Below are positions 53,540 to 64,000 of a DNA stretch of 64,000 nucleotides, piece by piece. Under the pieces are notes generated by a model, which was not told where the DNA came from, did not search any database, and worked only from the letters and a program-made list of their open reading frames with translations. The DNA comes from Ficedula albicollis. Its lineage: Eukaryota; Chordata; Aves; Passeriformes; Muscicapidae. Location of the stretch: assembly GCF_000247815.1 (NCBI RefSeq), contig NC_021673.1:35789194-35853193 (forward strand), written 5' to 3'. A program made the position numbers and the translations under genes. Position 1 is the first letter of the stretch. Each line of letters starts with the position of its first letter.

Positions 53540-53600
53540 NNNNNNNNNNNNNNNNNNNNNNNNNNNNNNNNNNNNNNNNNNNNNNNNNNNNNNNNNNNNN
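53540..53600. other. Assembly gap (61 N)
   Basis: Explicit unknown bases directly after poly-G and six T. Placed about 50 bp upstream of the E-box/CRE cluster, so upstream promoter sequence is missing or scrambled here. Confidence 0.99.
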
Positions 53601-53654
53601 GCTCCGTCCCCCCCGCCCGGCACGGACCGCAATGATTTAGAAGTTCAGGAATCC

Positions 53655-53667
53655 CACGTGACGTCAC
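53655..53667. promoter_or_regulatory. Overlapping E-box and full palindromic CRE
   Basis: CACGTGACGTCAC contains a perfect E-box CACGTG (53655-53660) sharing its last two bases with a perfect CRE TGACGTCA (53659-53666). Factors known for such words are USF/MITF/TFE or CLOCK/BMAL-type bHLH proteins for CACGTG, and CREB/ATF for TGACGTCA. Full CREs within about 200 bp of a start site in a CpG island are typically cAMP-responsive. Binding is inferred from the motif only. Confidence 0.65.
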
Positions 53668-53673
53668 GGAGGG

Positions 53674-53682
53674 TGATGTAAT
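53674..53682. promoter_or_regulatory. PAR-bZIP/NFIL3-like (D-box-like) site
   Basis: TGATGTAAT lies 8 bases downstream of the CRE and is close to the RTTAYGTAAY consensus of HLF/DBP/TEF and NFIL3. An AT-rich CTCTAAATAGAACG word (about 53687-53700) follows and could act as a weak TATA-like or MEF2-like element. Confidence 0.35.
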
Positions 53683-53714
53683 GCTTCTCTAAATAGAACG
53701 TATTGTAACCGTCC

Positions 53715-53773
53715 CTCAGTCCAACGTGGTTCCTCCGGCCGCGCTGCCGGTCCCGTCCCCGCCGCACCGGGCG
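53715..53773 (+). other. Candidate 5' UTR exon 1 (start uncertain)
   Basis: A strong donor, GCG|GTAAGT, sits at 53773/53774, about 110 bases downstream of the CRE, with no ATG between about 53715 and the donor. The exon start is a guess from the spacing to the CRE and AT-rich element. Joined to the acceptor at 54908 it would form a non-coding first exon with an intron of about 1.1 kb, inflated by the 255-base poly-G run. Confidence 0.35.
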
Positions 53774-54024
53774 GTAAGTTCCTAAAAATACGGGGCAGCC
53801 CCGGGAAGGCGCCCGGAGCGGAGCGCCCCGCAGCGCGCCCCGCACGGAGCCGAGCGCAGCAGCGCCGGGTGCGCGGCTGGGGCAGGGGCAGCCTGCGGCT
53901 GCAGGGGCTCTTCCCTCCGCCGCCGCATCTGCTCCGCAGGCGGCAGCGCCGGTCTCCGGGCGCGGGGTCCCGCCGCACGGAGAGGGGGCGTGAGCGACCC
54001 CGCGTCCCGCGGAGGGTCGGGCAG

Positions 54025-54050
54025 GGCAGAGCAGAGCAGAGCAGAGCGGC
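54025..54050. repeat. Short (CAGAG)n-like array
   Basis: Four to five GCAGA units directly before the GGCGGGAGGG stretch that leads into the poly-G run. Confidence 0.8.
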
Positions 54051-54057
54051 GGGAGGG

Positions 54058-54315
<258 letters not shown>

Positions 54316-54366
54316 GAGACTCCCCGTCCGCACTTCAGGCAGTTTGGGAAGTCTGCGCGCCGCTTC

Positions 54367-54402
54367 CCGGGACGGGACGGGACGGGATGGGATGAGACGG
54401 GG
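54367..54402. repeat. GGGAC/GGGAT short tandem repeat
   Basis: About seven imperfect 5-base units (GGGAC, GGGAT, GAGAC, GGGGC). Each carries three or more G, so G-quadruplex formation is possible. Confidence 0.85.
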
Positions 54403-54706
54403 CGGCTGCCGCGGAGTGCAGGGAACACCGCGCTGGTGCTGCCCCGAGCGGAGCGGGCGGGCGGGCAGCTCCGGGCACCGCGGGGTCCCCGGGCGGGCTC
54501 CGGGCGGGCTGGATGGATGGCTCAGCGTGCCCCGGGGCACCGGGCGGTGACAGCTCTGCGGCGCGCTGCCCCGCCATCCTCTCTGCCCGCCGCCCCCAAA
54601 ACTTCTGGATAAGTTTCGCGGCGGCGGCCGTGCTTCCCGGGGAGCCGGGAGCAGCCGGCGGTGCCTTCCCCGTGCGACACCCCGGGTGCCGGGCTGCTGC
54701 CGGCCC

Positions 54707-54714
54707 TTACGTCA
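54707..54714. promoter_or_regulatory. Second CRE/ATF-like site
   Basis: TTACGTCA (reverse complement TGACGTAA) differs from the palindromic CRE at one outer position. It lies about 1.05 kb downstream of the first site, within the proposed first intron. Confidence 0.4.
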
Positions 54715-54908
54715 TGCTGCGGGCCGGTGCGGGGCTGATGCTCCGCTTCTGATGCCCTCGGGTGCGGGGCGGGGGCGAGTGTTGACAAGGTGCCCTCTCT
54801 GCAGCCCTCCTCTCCCTTTCCAGCCCCTCTGCTCCGCTCATCATCCCGCTCCCCAGCTCCGCTTCCCCCCGCTACTGTCCTCTCTTACAGGGGTCTCTCT
54901 CTCCCCAG

Positions 54909-54995
54909 CGAAGTTTTCAGGACGATAAGCGCTGCAGGAGTGTAAGGGGAATACTTGCTAAACTCTGCCTCCTCTATTATTTATGTCCGAGCATG
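54909..54995 (+). other. Candidate non-coding 5' UTR exon 2
   Basis: A pyrimidine-rich tract, with a possible alternative acceptor TCTCTTACAG at 54890, ends TCTCTCTCTCCCCAG (AG at 54907-54908). An 87-bp segment follows, ending GCATG|GTGAGT, a near-perfect donor (GT at 54996-54997). It has two ATGs, at 54983 and 54993. If spliced to 60418 these read only about 8 and 9 codons before a stop, so they are upstream ORFs, not the protein start. The exon straddles the edge of the CpG island, as first exons usually do. Confidence 0.5.
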
Positions 54996-57900
54996 GTGAG
55001 TGATCCTTCATCTCCAGGGCTCAATATAAGCTTTGTAATTGGAAAGAGAGAGGTAGTTTCAGAGATGGGGGTAGGAATAAAGGAAAATGAAATGTCCATA
55101 TGTTGTTTGGTTTTTCTTTTTTTTTTTTTTTTTTTTAAATCCATACCGATATGAGAACTGACTTAAGCAGCAAGATTAGAAGATTTCCATATATTATCAG
55201 TAAGAAACAGTGCTTAGCTAGATGAAATTGAAGCTTGAATAGTAATTACTGTGAAGCATCTTACTTGGGCTTTTCTTGAGACTGCAGCTTTTAGAGAAAG
55301 ATTCACCCGCTGGTGTGCACCAGACTTTCCTTGTCTGGCCATTTGGACAAGCAGCAGTGCGTCAAGGAACAGTGGTGTAGGAAAACTTTCTTGTAAGATA
55401 TATGCGGGGATAATCCAGAAATTGGACTGCGAGAAAATTGAGAGGTGGAAAGTGAGAGGCAAATGCAAAAATGTAGGGTAATTTGTGGGAATTTTGCTGA
55501 AGGAGGCATGCATCCATAAGGGTACAGTTTATTTTCAGTATAAAAGTGTACAGTGGTGAAAGTCCCCGCTCAGTGTTTTGTAACTTTCATGTGGCGAATG
55601 AGGCTGTCTGTCTCAAAAGCTGGAAAATCTTAATAAAAAATGGCTAAACTCCTTATTTGTGACTCCTTAATCCTAAAGGGAGCTGTACAGGTCGCAAAGC
55701 ACTAGGGAAAAGTGTGATTAATGATCAGTGATTAGTGATAAGTGATTAGTGGTTTTATTCAAACTGTTACCTCTGACCAGAAGCACACATCAGAGGATTA
55801 ACAGGCTCTTTAGATAAATGCTCATTAGTGGAAGGGGGAAAGCAAAGATAATAGGCGTGCACACAGGGACAACTTTCTAGGAAAATCATTCCTGTCTCTG
55901 GCATAATAAGCTCTATTAGCAGAAAGGCTCTTTAATTTAAAAGTTGCTTTTATCTTGTAAATCAAAGATAGATGCAGAAGTTTGCTACGCTATTATAGCC
56001 TAAATTTTCCCATATCCACTAGATGTGGATTATCTCAGTAGTGATATTTTATTAAAAAAAGCCCCACACCACAATTGAATCTGTAAGAAACAACATTCCC
56101 AAGGGCTAAAGCCCTGCATCCCGAGGCATCTGCTCCCAAAGCCTGCTGCTGGCAGCTAACTAGATGGCGCAGTCCTGTTGTGTGTGAATATGCACTTCTA
56201 GGTTATGAACTTAGCAAGTAGCAGCTTGCTAGGTGTCCTTCAACACTTAAAACAAAGTTGATTCTGTGCTGGGTTGGAGGCTAGACAGTGCTATGAGTTT
56301 GTAGTCACATTTTCCACTTCAGTTAATCTAGGGAGTTAAAGGCTGCTGGAAAAATGAGTCTCATTTACTGAAAGAGATGGTGAGAGAAAGAAGAAGAGAA
56401 TGAGAGAGGGGCAAATAGCTACAGCCCGGGACATAACTCTTGATTGCACTGTTTTGTGCTGCTTAAATGAAGTACAGTTCTGATGGCCCTAATTAACAAA
56501 GCCTGAAAACTCTTGGGAGTTTTTCCCCCAGCTATCACTGGCAAAGGTTTGTTGTTTTTTTTTTTTTAATAAGTCACTAAAAAGAAGGAACAGTTGGTGA
56601 GGTGGTTGAACGAAACAACTTGGACCTGACTGTGCTTTACAGATTATGGTAAGGAGCCTGTTTTTATGATAACTAACCAGGAATTTTTCATTACTCTTAA
56701 TTATACATGGCTTGGTAAGAGCTGGTATCTATTGCTGTCGATAGAAAGGGGTTTCCTTTGTCCCATTAGCTTGCCTGGGGTTTATGTTTGGTTTCAACTG
56801 TGGAGATCATAAAAATTTCAAAACTTTAAAAGAAACACTTGAGTGAAACAGGAAATAGAAATAATGAACTTATGGCATGAAAAAGAAATGGCTGTAGTCT
56901 CCTATTGTTACATCTTTAATTGGAGACTCTTAGGAGTAGTCGGGCTAATGCTTAAAATCAAAAAGTTTTGTAATACCATATAAAAAAGGCAATAAGCGCT
57001 CCCTGCCAGTCTTGAATATTGGATGGCACTTTTCCAGGATTTAAAATTGCGATATTTTTAAAAGTTTACACATTTAGAACAAGCGGAAACCTTTTCCCCC
57101 TTCCAAAACACCCATTTATAGTTCAGCTTCAATTTATCACACTCCACTTCTGCTAATTTAACCCAGGGAATGTAAGGGGAAAGAAACCATGTATATACAT
57201 TGAAAGAAAAGATATAAGCGAGATTGTACATGTAATTTTATTTATATCACCACTTAGCAGAATGACTTACACAGATAAAAAGTAATAGGCGCTTTTTAAA
57301 TTTGATATTCACTTCCTCACGCTGAGAATCTAAAATGTGCTGCAATCACATTTATCCTGTTCACTGCTGAGGAATCTCCTGTAAGAGATGGTTGTTGTGA
57401 GAGCTAGAGTTCACTCTGGAGTTGATAAGAGAGAGGTAATCTCCCAGCGCCGTCAGAAGGCAGCTTTTACATACGAAACCTTTCAACTCTGTGTGGGCAG
57501 AATCTCTCTGAGCTCAGTAAGTCTTGCAGGATGATTTGAAACTGGGTTATTAACTTGTCTCCTTGTGGCCCCCCCTAAAAACCTGTCTCTGTGCCCTTAA
57601 TCACGGTATGAGGATCTTAACTATTAGAAGAATTCTTGCAAGGTTGTTGTTGCTTTTAAAACAATTCCTTTAGTCAAGGACTTTTTCTCTACTCTTTGTC
57701 ATCCTGTATTTCTAATTTCTGTCATTAGTTAACTTTCTTGATTTCCTAGAAACCTGTTGCTTTGAGGTTTTAATAGCAGTCTTTCAAGCCTAATTTTAAT
57801 TCCAGTTACCATCTTTCTTATAAACTCTTTATTATGAGAAAACTATTTCGGGACAAGATTTTCCAATAAAAAAAGAGCAAACCTGTTTTTACTTCAAACA

Positions 57901-60417
57901 TTTAAAAATTATTATTAAGGACCATGTGATTTATTATTGGGACAAACTGGGTTTTTTTTCTCAAGGCCCACGAACACTGATTTTTCTTGTAACTCATTAC
58001 AGGAATACTCAGTAGATGCAGTTGCTGGAAAAGCAGATGTGTAAAGCAACTAGTCTTTCAGTTCTGCTCTTCACAGGTCTAGGTGATTCTTTTGCTTTTG
58101 TTTTGTTTTGGTTATCTCATGCTAATCAAATTAATAGGCAGACATATATAACTAAGCCAGCCTTTTTGGCATAATCTTTAATGTGTAAACTCTCATTGAT
58201 ACAAACACATAGGAGTCCTTGTAGAAATATTTAAAATGCTTTGAGATTCTGTCCGTTGTAATTACTAACTTCAAGGCCAATCAGAGAGCTTGGTAGGTCA
58301 CCCTGCAATATCTCAAAACAATTTCTGTTGTTTTGCCTTCTCTCCCTGCTGCAAGCTATTCAACCCCTCCCCTCCATCCCTATACCCCTTATTTCTTGGT
58401 AAATTGTCTCAGCTAATGCTCCAGAGCTTTTTAGGGCTCTAGCCTAAAAAAAAGAACTTTTAGGGCTTTTGCATTTCTCTGCCTTGAGAAATTATCAAAG
58501 ATGATCACAAATTTAAAGCAACAGTTTGGAGTAAGAACTATGTAAACATATTTTTCCTCTTACCAAAAATCATATTACTATGCTAATTTACAATTCTGAA
58601 GGTGTAGAATTCTCTGACACAGACAGTGTTTTCAGTGATCTCAGACAATATGTTATCATGCTGTATTTTAACTTCAGCTAAGTTATAGCAGTAAGTACAG
58701 AAATTAACTTCTGTAGACTTGACGTGTAAAAACAAAATCCTGTTACGGAAATACTTTTTTGTTTCGGTTACACATGCAATCAAATAAATTATTTAAATCC
58801 TCTCAGATATACATAACAAGCACAAGATAACATACATAAAATAATTGTTCTGGATATGTGATGAAAGAACTTGTTGAAGCAGATAAGCTCTCATGTCTTT
58901 TTACATCCGTGGAGCTCTTTGTTGGTTTGTGCACTGATTGTTTTGCTCCTGTTATGGCTCAGGTTTATGGGGCAACCCTGAAACTCTACAATAATACTTA
59001 ATCTTCTATTTTCCACTAAGGTGTTATTTTATTCTGTAGTTAAAGTTACCAAGAGTCAGCATTCCTTTGCTAGCCGTTGCATGGGAAATGCAGGTGTTAT
59101 TTGCCCTTAGAGAGTTAAGAAAGGGTTGGTTGCACTGGTTTGTAGGTTTTTAGGTTGTGATATCCATTGCTATTTCATAAACACAAAGAGATTTTCCAAG
59201 GATTTTGCTGAAGGCTGTAGGATTTTGAAAGTAAAACACTGAAAGCTTACAACAATTTCCTCAGCTTAGAAGATGTGTTTTGCTTTTGGTTCTTGTTTCC
59301 GTCTTAAACTTTTTTGAGAATTTGTTCAAGAAGTTGGTCCCACACACCACTCCAGAATAAATGCCTTGAAACACTGACACCAGCAGTGTTTGTGTAGGTG
59401 TGTGTTTTAATAATCTCTTCCTTTGAGACAGCTCATGTCACTGTCGTGCCGCCCTGCCACGTAAGGTGATTTTTAAGGTGTGGGGCGCAGCCCTGCTTGG
59501 CCAGAAGGCTCCAGCTTTTGGGTGATAAAAATGGCAACGTCTTTAGAAGAAGCCAGAAGGAATGAGATTTGAATTTAATTGGGAAAAAATACTACAAATC
59601 CTCTCTTACCTTTGCCAGCTGATTTCTGCTTTTCTTCAGCTCTGAATGTTCTCATTGCTCTTACTACTTACTTACTGAGATCTCTGCTAGCTCAGGAACT
59701 GGGCATGGTTTGATTTCACCTGCGGCTTTCCACCCCACATAAACTCTACAAATAATTTCTACACCTTTTTAACCTTTGCAGTGTTTTCTCAAGCAGCTTG
59801 CTTTTCTCTCATCTCAGCTTCTTTCCTTCCTGAGGGCCTTGTCTTTGGTGCCACCACTCAGTGAACATTTCAATGCAGTTGAAATGTCTCATCCCAATCT
59901 CAGTATGTTTGTGTATTTTAAGGTTTTCTGTCCGGGGATGTACTGAGTTCAAGCTAGTCATCCTTAAATACACTGCATAAAGTTAATACAGAGATATGTA
60001 ATTAATTTGGCCAATCTTTTCTCATTTAGAGGAAGCTGGCTTTTTCCTGTTTACTTTGTGGGCTTGTGCCTTATTTACTCTCTCATTGCATGTGAGGCAT
60101 CATTGTTCATCACACCTTTTTCTGAGCTGTTTGCAAGAACCCAGAAACTAATTTGTCTTTTCTGGAAAATGAACTTGGACCAGTGGCTCCTAGATCTAAC
60201 ATCTGATTTATTTTTTTTTTCCCTGCTGATCTAATGTAAGGAATGCTAGTTAATCTACTCAACACAGGGGGCTCAGTAGCACAATAAACAGAATCTGAGA
60301 TTGGATTTGGGATGCCTTGTATAGAGTAGCTATAACAGTAAGCAATAAATTGAGATGTTACTGTATTGTACTCTCTCTCTCTCTTTTTTCCCCTTTTCTG
60401 TCTTTTAAATCTTTCAG
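54996..60417. other. Proposed intron, unique AT-rich sequence with no coding exon seen
   Basis: Contains poly-T (about 55115-55136) and a GTGATTA-type short array at 55711-55752 (GTGATTAATGATCAGTGATT and similar). Otherwise it is unusually repeat-free unique sequence, notably 55900-58100, with many homeodomain-like TAATT words. That texture suggests conserved non-coding enhancers, but conservation cannot be judged from one sequence. Confidence 0.4.
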
Positions 60418-60477
60418 TTCTGGAGTGCTGAAAATACTACCTGAAGAGTAATATCCTGCCTAAGTAAATGCTCCAAG
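60418..60477 (+). other. Candidate non-coding 5' UTR exon 3
   Basis: A very long pyrimidine tract (about 60371-60415) ending AATCTTTCAG is followed by 60 bases and AAG|GTATGG (GT at 60478-60479). All three frames of the 60-bp segment contain a stop codon (TGA, TAA, TGA), so it can only be untranslated. It would extend the 5' UTR begun in the CpG island upstream. Without transcript data it remains a prediction. Confidence 0.4.
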
Positions 60478-60660
60478 GTATGGATGATGATATTAGTAGG
60501 TCATTTGGTCATGCACTGATGCTGCAAATCAGCTGCCAGTAATTCAGTCATGGCTGAACCAGTCTGCAATCATTCCCAGTCCAAGTATACCTCTCACTTA
60601 ACTTTTCAAAAAACTTTTATTCAACAGCAATGCTCTGTTACTAGGTGCAGAGCTTTAAGT
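60478..60660. other. Unique sequence between candidate exon and CR1
   Basis: Nothing recognised. Confidence 0.6.
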
Positions 60661-60925
60661 TATGAATAGCCTCAAGTTGCACCAGAAGAGGTTCAGCTTG
60701 CATATTAGGAAAAATTTCTTTACTAAAAGGGCTGTCAAGCATTGGAATAGGCTGCCCAGGGAAATGGTTGAGTCACCATCCCCGGAGGTAATTACAAGAT
60801 GTGTAGATGTGGCAGTTGGGGACATGGTTTTGTAGTGGATTTGGCAGTGTTGGGTTAACGGCCCAACTTGACGATCTTAAGGGACTTTTCAAACTGAAAT
60901 GCTTCCTTGATTCTGTAATAGTAAA
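60661..60925 (+). mobile_element. CR1-type LINE 3'-end fragment
   Basis: Clear ordered CR1 words: CCTCAAGTTGCACCAGAAGA, GCATATTAGGAAAAATTTCT, TTTACTAAAAGGGCTGTCAA, CATTGGAATAGGCTGCCCAG, GAGTCACCATCCCCGGAGGT, then a degenerated 3' end with CCTTGATTCTGTAA. It is 5'-truncated and non-coding, typical of a bird genome. Confidence 0.92.
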
Positions 60926-61980
60926 TCATACCTCCATAGGTACTACTCTGAATTAACTTCAGGCAATTGGTTTGGTTACATCTGGTTTTGGTTCTGGTCA
61001 AGTCAGTGAATGAGTTTATCGTGATTTTTTTTTAGGTGCCCTGCAGGATCTCCAAAGGTGAACTGAGTGTGTGATGGCAAAGATCCTGGAATTGTGCTTG
61101 TCTGGAAATGGCACTGTCTGTGTTAGAAATTTGGGCTTGCCACTATCTTACTTATAGGAAACTTCTTTTCTTGGGATGGTTGTAAAATACAACCTGAAAA
61201 AACTAGAAGTGGAGCAATGGAGGAAAAACAGATCATCAATTGCTTTGTTCAGGACTTTTCCTACCTATCATTTAATTTAATTACTGGATGAATGCTTTAG
61301 GAAGAAGAAAATTTGCTTAAGGGTTTGTGATAATTTCAATCATGACATGAACTTAATTTTTTGTGACTTACAAAAACCCTCATTTTGCAGGCGATGATTT
61401 CAGCGGGGGGGGAACGGCATTTGCATATTTTTCTTAAAGATTGAAGAGATCAGGATCAACAGCTGTACCGACTTCTATAATTTTCTAGAGTGCACAAAAT
61501 GAAGGAAGAGATTCTGTAGTTAAAACAAGTTAAGGAATTTTCTGTCTTTTCCTGCTTCTGTATCCTTAAGTGTATCAGTGTAGCACTTAAAAGCTGTTTT
61601 ATATCTGTTATTAAATAAGACCAGTGAAATTTTCTTTTACTGGATGTGTGACAGAAAAGTATTTTAAAAAGGCAGTGGGAGAACAAAATGAATGATGTAA
61701 AACTTAAACCACTTTGTACAATTCCTGTACTGCCCTTTCATTCTTCAACGCTAGTAAAGCATGGACTCAGGCATGAAAATGGGTTAAATTCAAGTAATTG
61801 ATGGTTTATCACAAAAAGTGAGGGAAAGCAGCAATTTAACTATTTTGATGAGAATCTTTAAAAGACAAGCTTCTGTAAATAATTTGCTATGAAAGTAGAA
61901 AGGATCAAAAGAGGCCTGGGTTGTATGACTGGGTAAGTAGAATTACATTCTTGTGGATTTAAAAAAAATATCATAGTAGA
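60926..61980. other. Unique AT-rich sequence, nothing recognised
   Basis: Contains a run of eight G at about 61405-61412. No gene or repeat family identified. Confidence 0.6.
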
Positions 61981-62080
61981 GCCTAATTCTCCACTCACCC
62001 CGATACAAATCTGGAGCAACTCTATTGAAATCTGTGGAGTTACCAACTGCAATAATACTCATTGAGAAGAAAATTAGATT
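61981..62080. mobile_element. Relic of a second ancient hairpin (MITE-like) repeat
   Basis: The left edge CCTAATTCTCCACTCA matches the reverse complement of the right edge, TCTAATTTTCTTCTCA, at about 12 of 15 positions. The centre (ATCTGGAGCAACTCTATTG against GTGGAGTTAC) is also palindromic. It resembles the cagtgtaaatctggagtaactccattg-type palindromic repeats I recall from turtle, crocodilian and bird DNA. It is degraded and the family name is uncertain. Confidence 0.5.
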
Positions 62081-62594
62081 CACGGGGTCTATTCTGAACA
62101 TAGCCTATCACTTGTGCGCTGTGCAAATCCCATTATTAAAGTAATAGCCTTACATGTCACGTTAAGGACGGCTGTTTCCCCAAGATGAACATGTTTGCAG
62201 CCCTCCTCGTCTTGTAGCTACTTTTTAAGGGGGCAGGGGGATATTGAGAATACTTATTTTCTGCTCAATTAATATTCCTTCCGTGCACTCTCCTTCCTCT
62301 CACGCGCTTTATGTGTGGGTGCGCAGTCTGCACTCTCCATCATCTATCTGTCTGTGTCTCTTTGGCTGTGACAGTCACCACTCTGGCCTCAGGCTTGCAC
62401 AACATAGATGAAAAGCCCACCAAGGTTTTCCGTTAAACATGGCTTATAATGTTTAATGGTTTATAAAAGGATATAATTCTGCTCCTAGATATGATGTGCG
62501 TTTTCACTCTTAATGATGGAGCTGCAAATTGGAAGTATCACCTTAGACTTCAGTTACATTTTATACAGGAGGTTTTAGGCTTTCTTTTAGCATT
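62081..62594. other. Unique sequence, no gene recognised
   Basis: Non-repetitive and moderately GC-richer around 62280-62430; possibly conserved regulatory DNA, but nothing specific can be shown. Confidence 0.5.
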
Positions 62595-62615
62595 AAAAAA
62601 AAAAAAAAAAAAAAA
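62595..62615. repeat. Poly-A run, 21 bases
   Basis: Directly precedes the longest G homopolymer. Confidence 0.95.

Positions 62616-64000
<1,385 letters not shown>

Noticed and set aside
54983..54995. ATG followed by TCC GAG CAT as a coding start
   Set aside because: Splicing to the next candidate exon meets a stop within about 8 codons, so it fits an upstream ORF better than a protein start.
61036..61056. T-rich tract plus TTTAG, 21 bases, then AAAG|GTGAAC, considered as a micro-exon
   Set aside because: Too short and the donor is weak; random matches of this quality are expected many times in 64 kb.

Overview
The window looks like non-coding avian (bird) nuclear DNA. The main evidence is two clear 3'-end fragments of CR1-type LINEs (about 33500-33925, copied again at 34512-34937, and 60661-60925), a shorter CR1-like remnant near 2792, and two old hairpin-type repeats (46034-46105 and 61981-62080) of a kind I recall as common in archosaur and turtle genomes. 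The background is AT-rich and unique, with two sharply GC/CpG-rich islands. I found no convincing protein-coding gene. Every long open reading frame is either translated low-complexity repeat (TTCC, poly-G) or a chance frame in a GC-rich island. I see no tRNA, rRNA or CRISPR array.

Layout. 1-488 is poly-G, followed by AT microsatellite. 1767-2763 holds a roughly 960-bp uninterrupted TTCC tract. 2.8-13.3 kb is unique sequence with several short direct duplications and a possible decayed antisense reading frame (8407-9161). 13.3-15.9 kb has an A-rich/G57 tract and an 812-bp segment present twice at about 99.6% identity on either side of a 332-bp poly-G run. 15.9-33.2 kb is unique sequence with small tandem duplications. 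33.2-35.1 kb is a tandem duplication of a CR1-containing segment. 39.4-39.9 kb is a small CpG island with a 12-bp minisatellite. 40.8-41.4 kb is a 314-bp tandem duplication. 44-49.5 kb has more small duplications and a hairpin-repeat relic.

52.4-55.0 kb is the most gene-like region: a large CpG island, broken by two poly-G runs and a 61-base N gap. It contains an overlapping E-box/CRE, a nearby PAR-bZIP-like site, a good splice donor, then a polypyrimidine tract, acceptor, short exon and donor. A second candidate non-coding exon follows at 60418-60477. Together these suggest the promoter and multi-exon 5' UTR of a + strand gene whose coding exons lie beyond 64 kb. The gene cannot be named from this sequence.

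Many features look like assembly behaviour rather than biology: six long G homopolymers all on the + strand, one N gap, and more than a dozen adjacent near-identical direct duplications of 38 to 1012 bp. They should be tested against raw reads before any biological reading.
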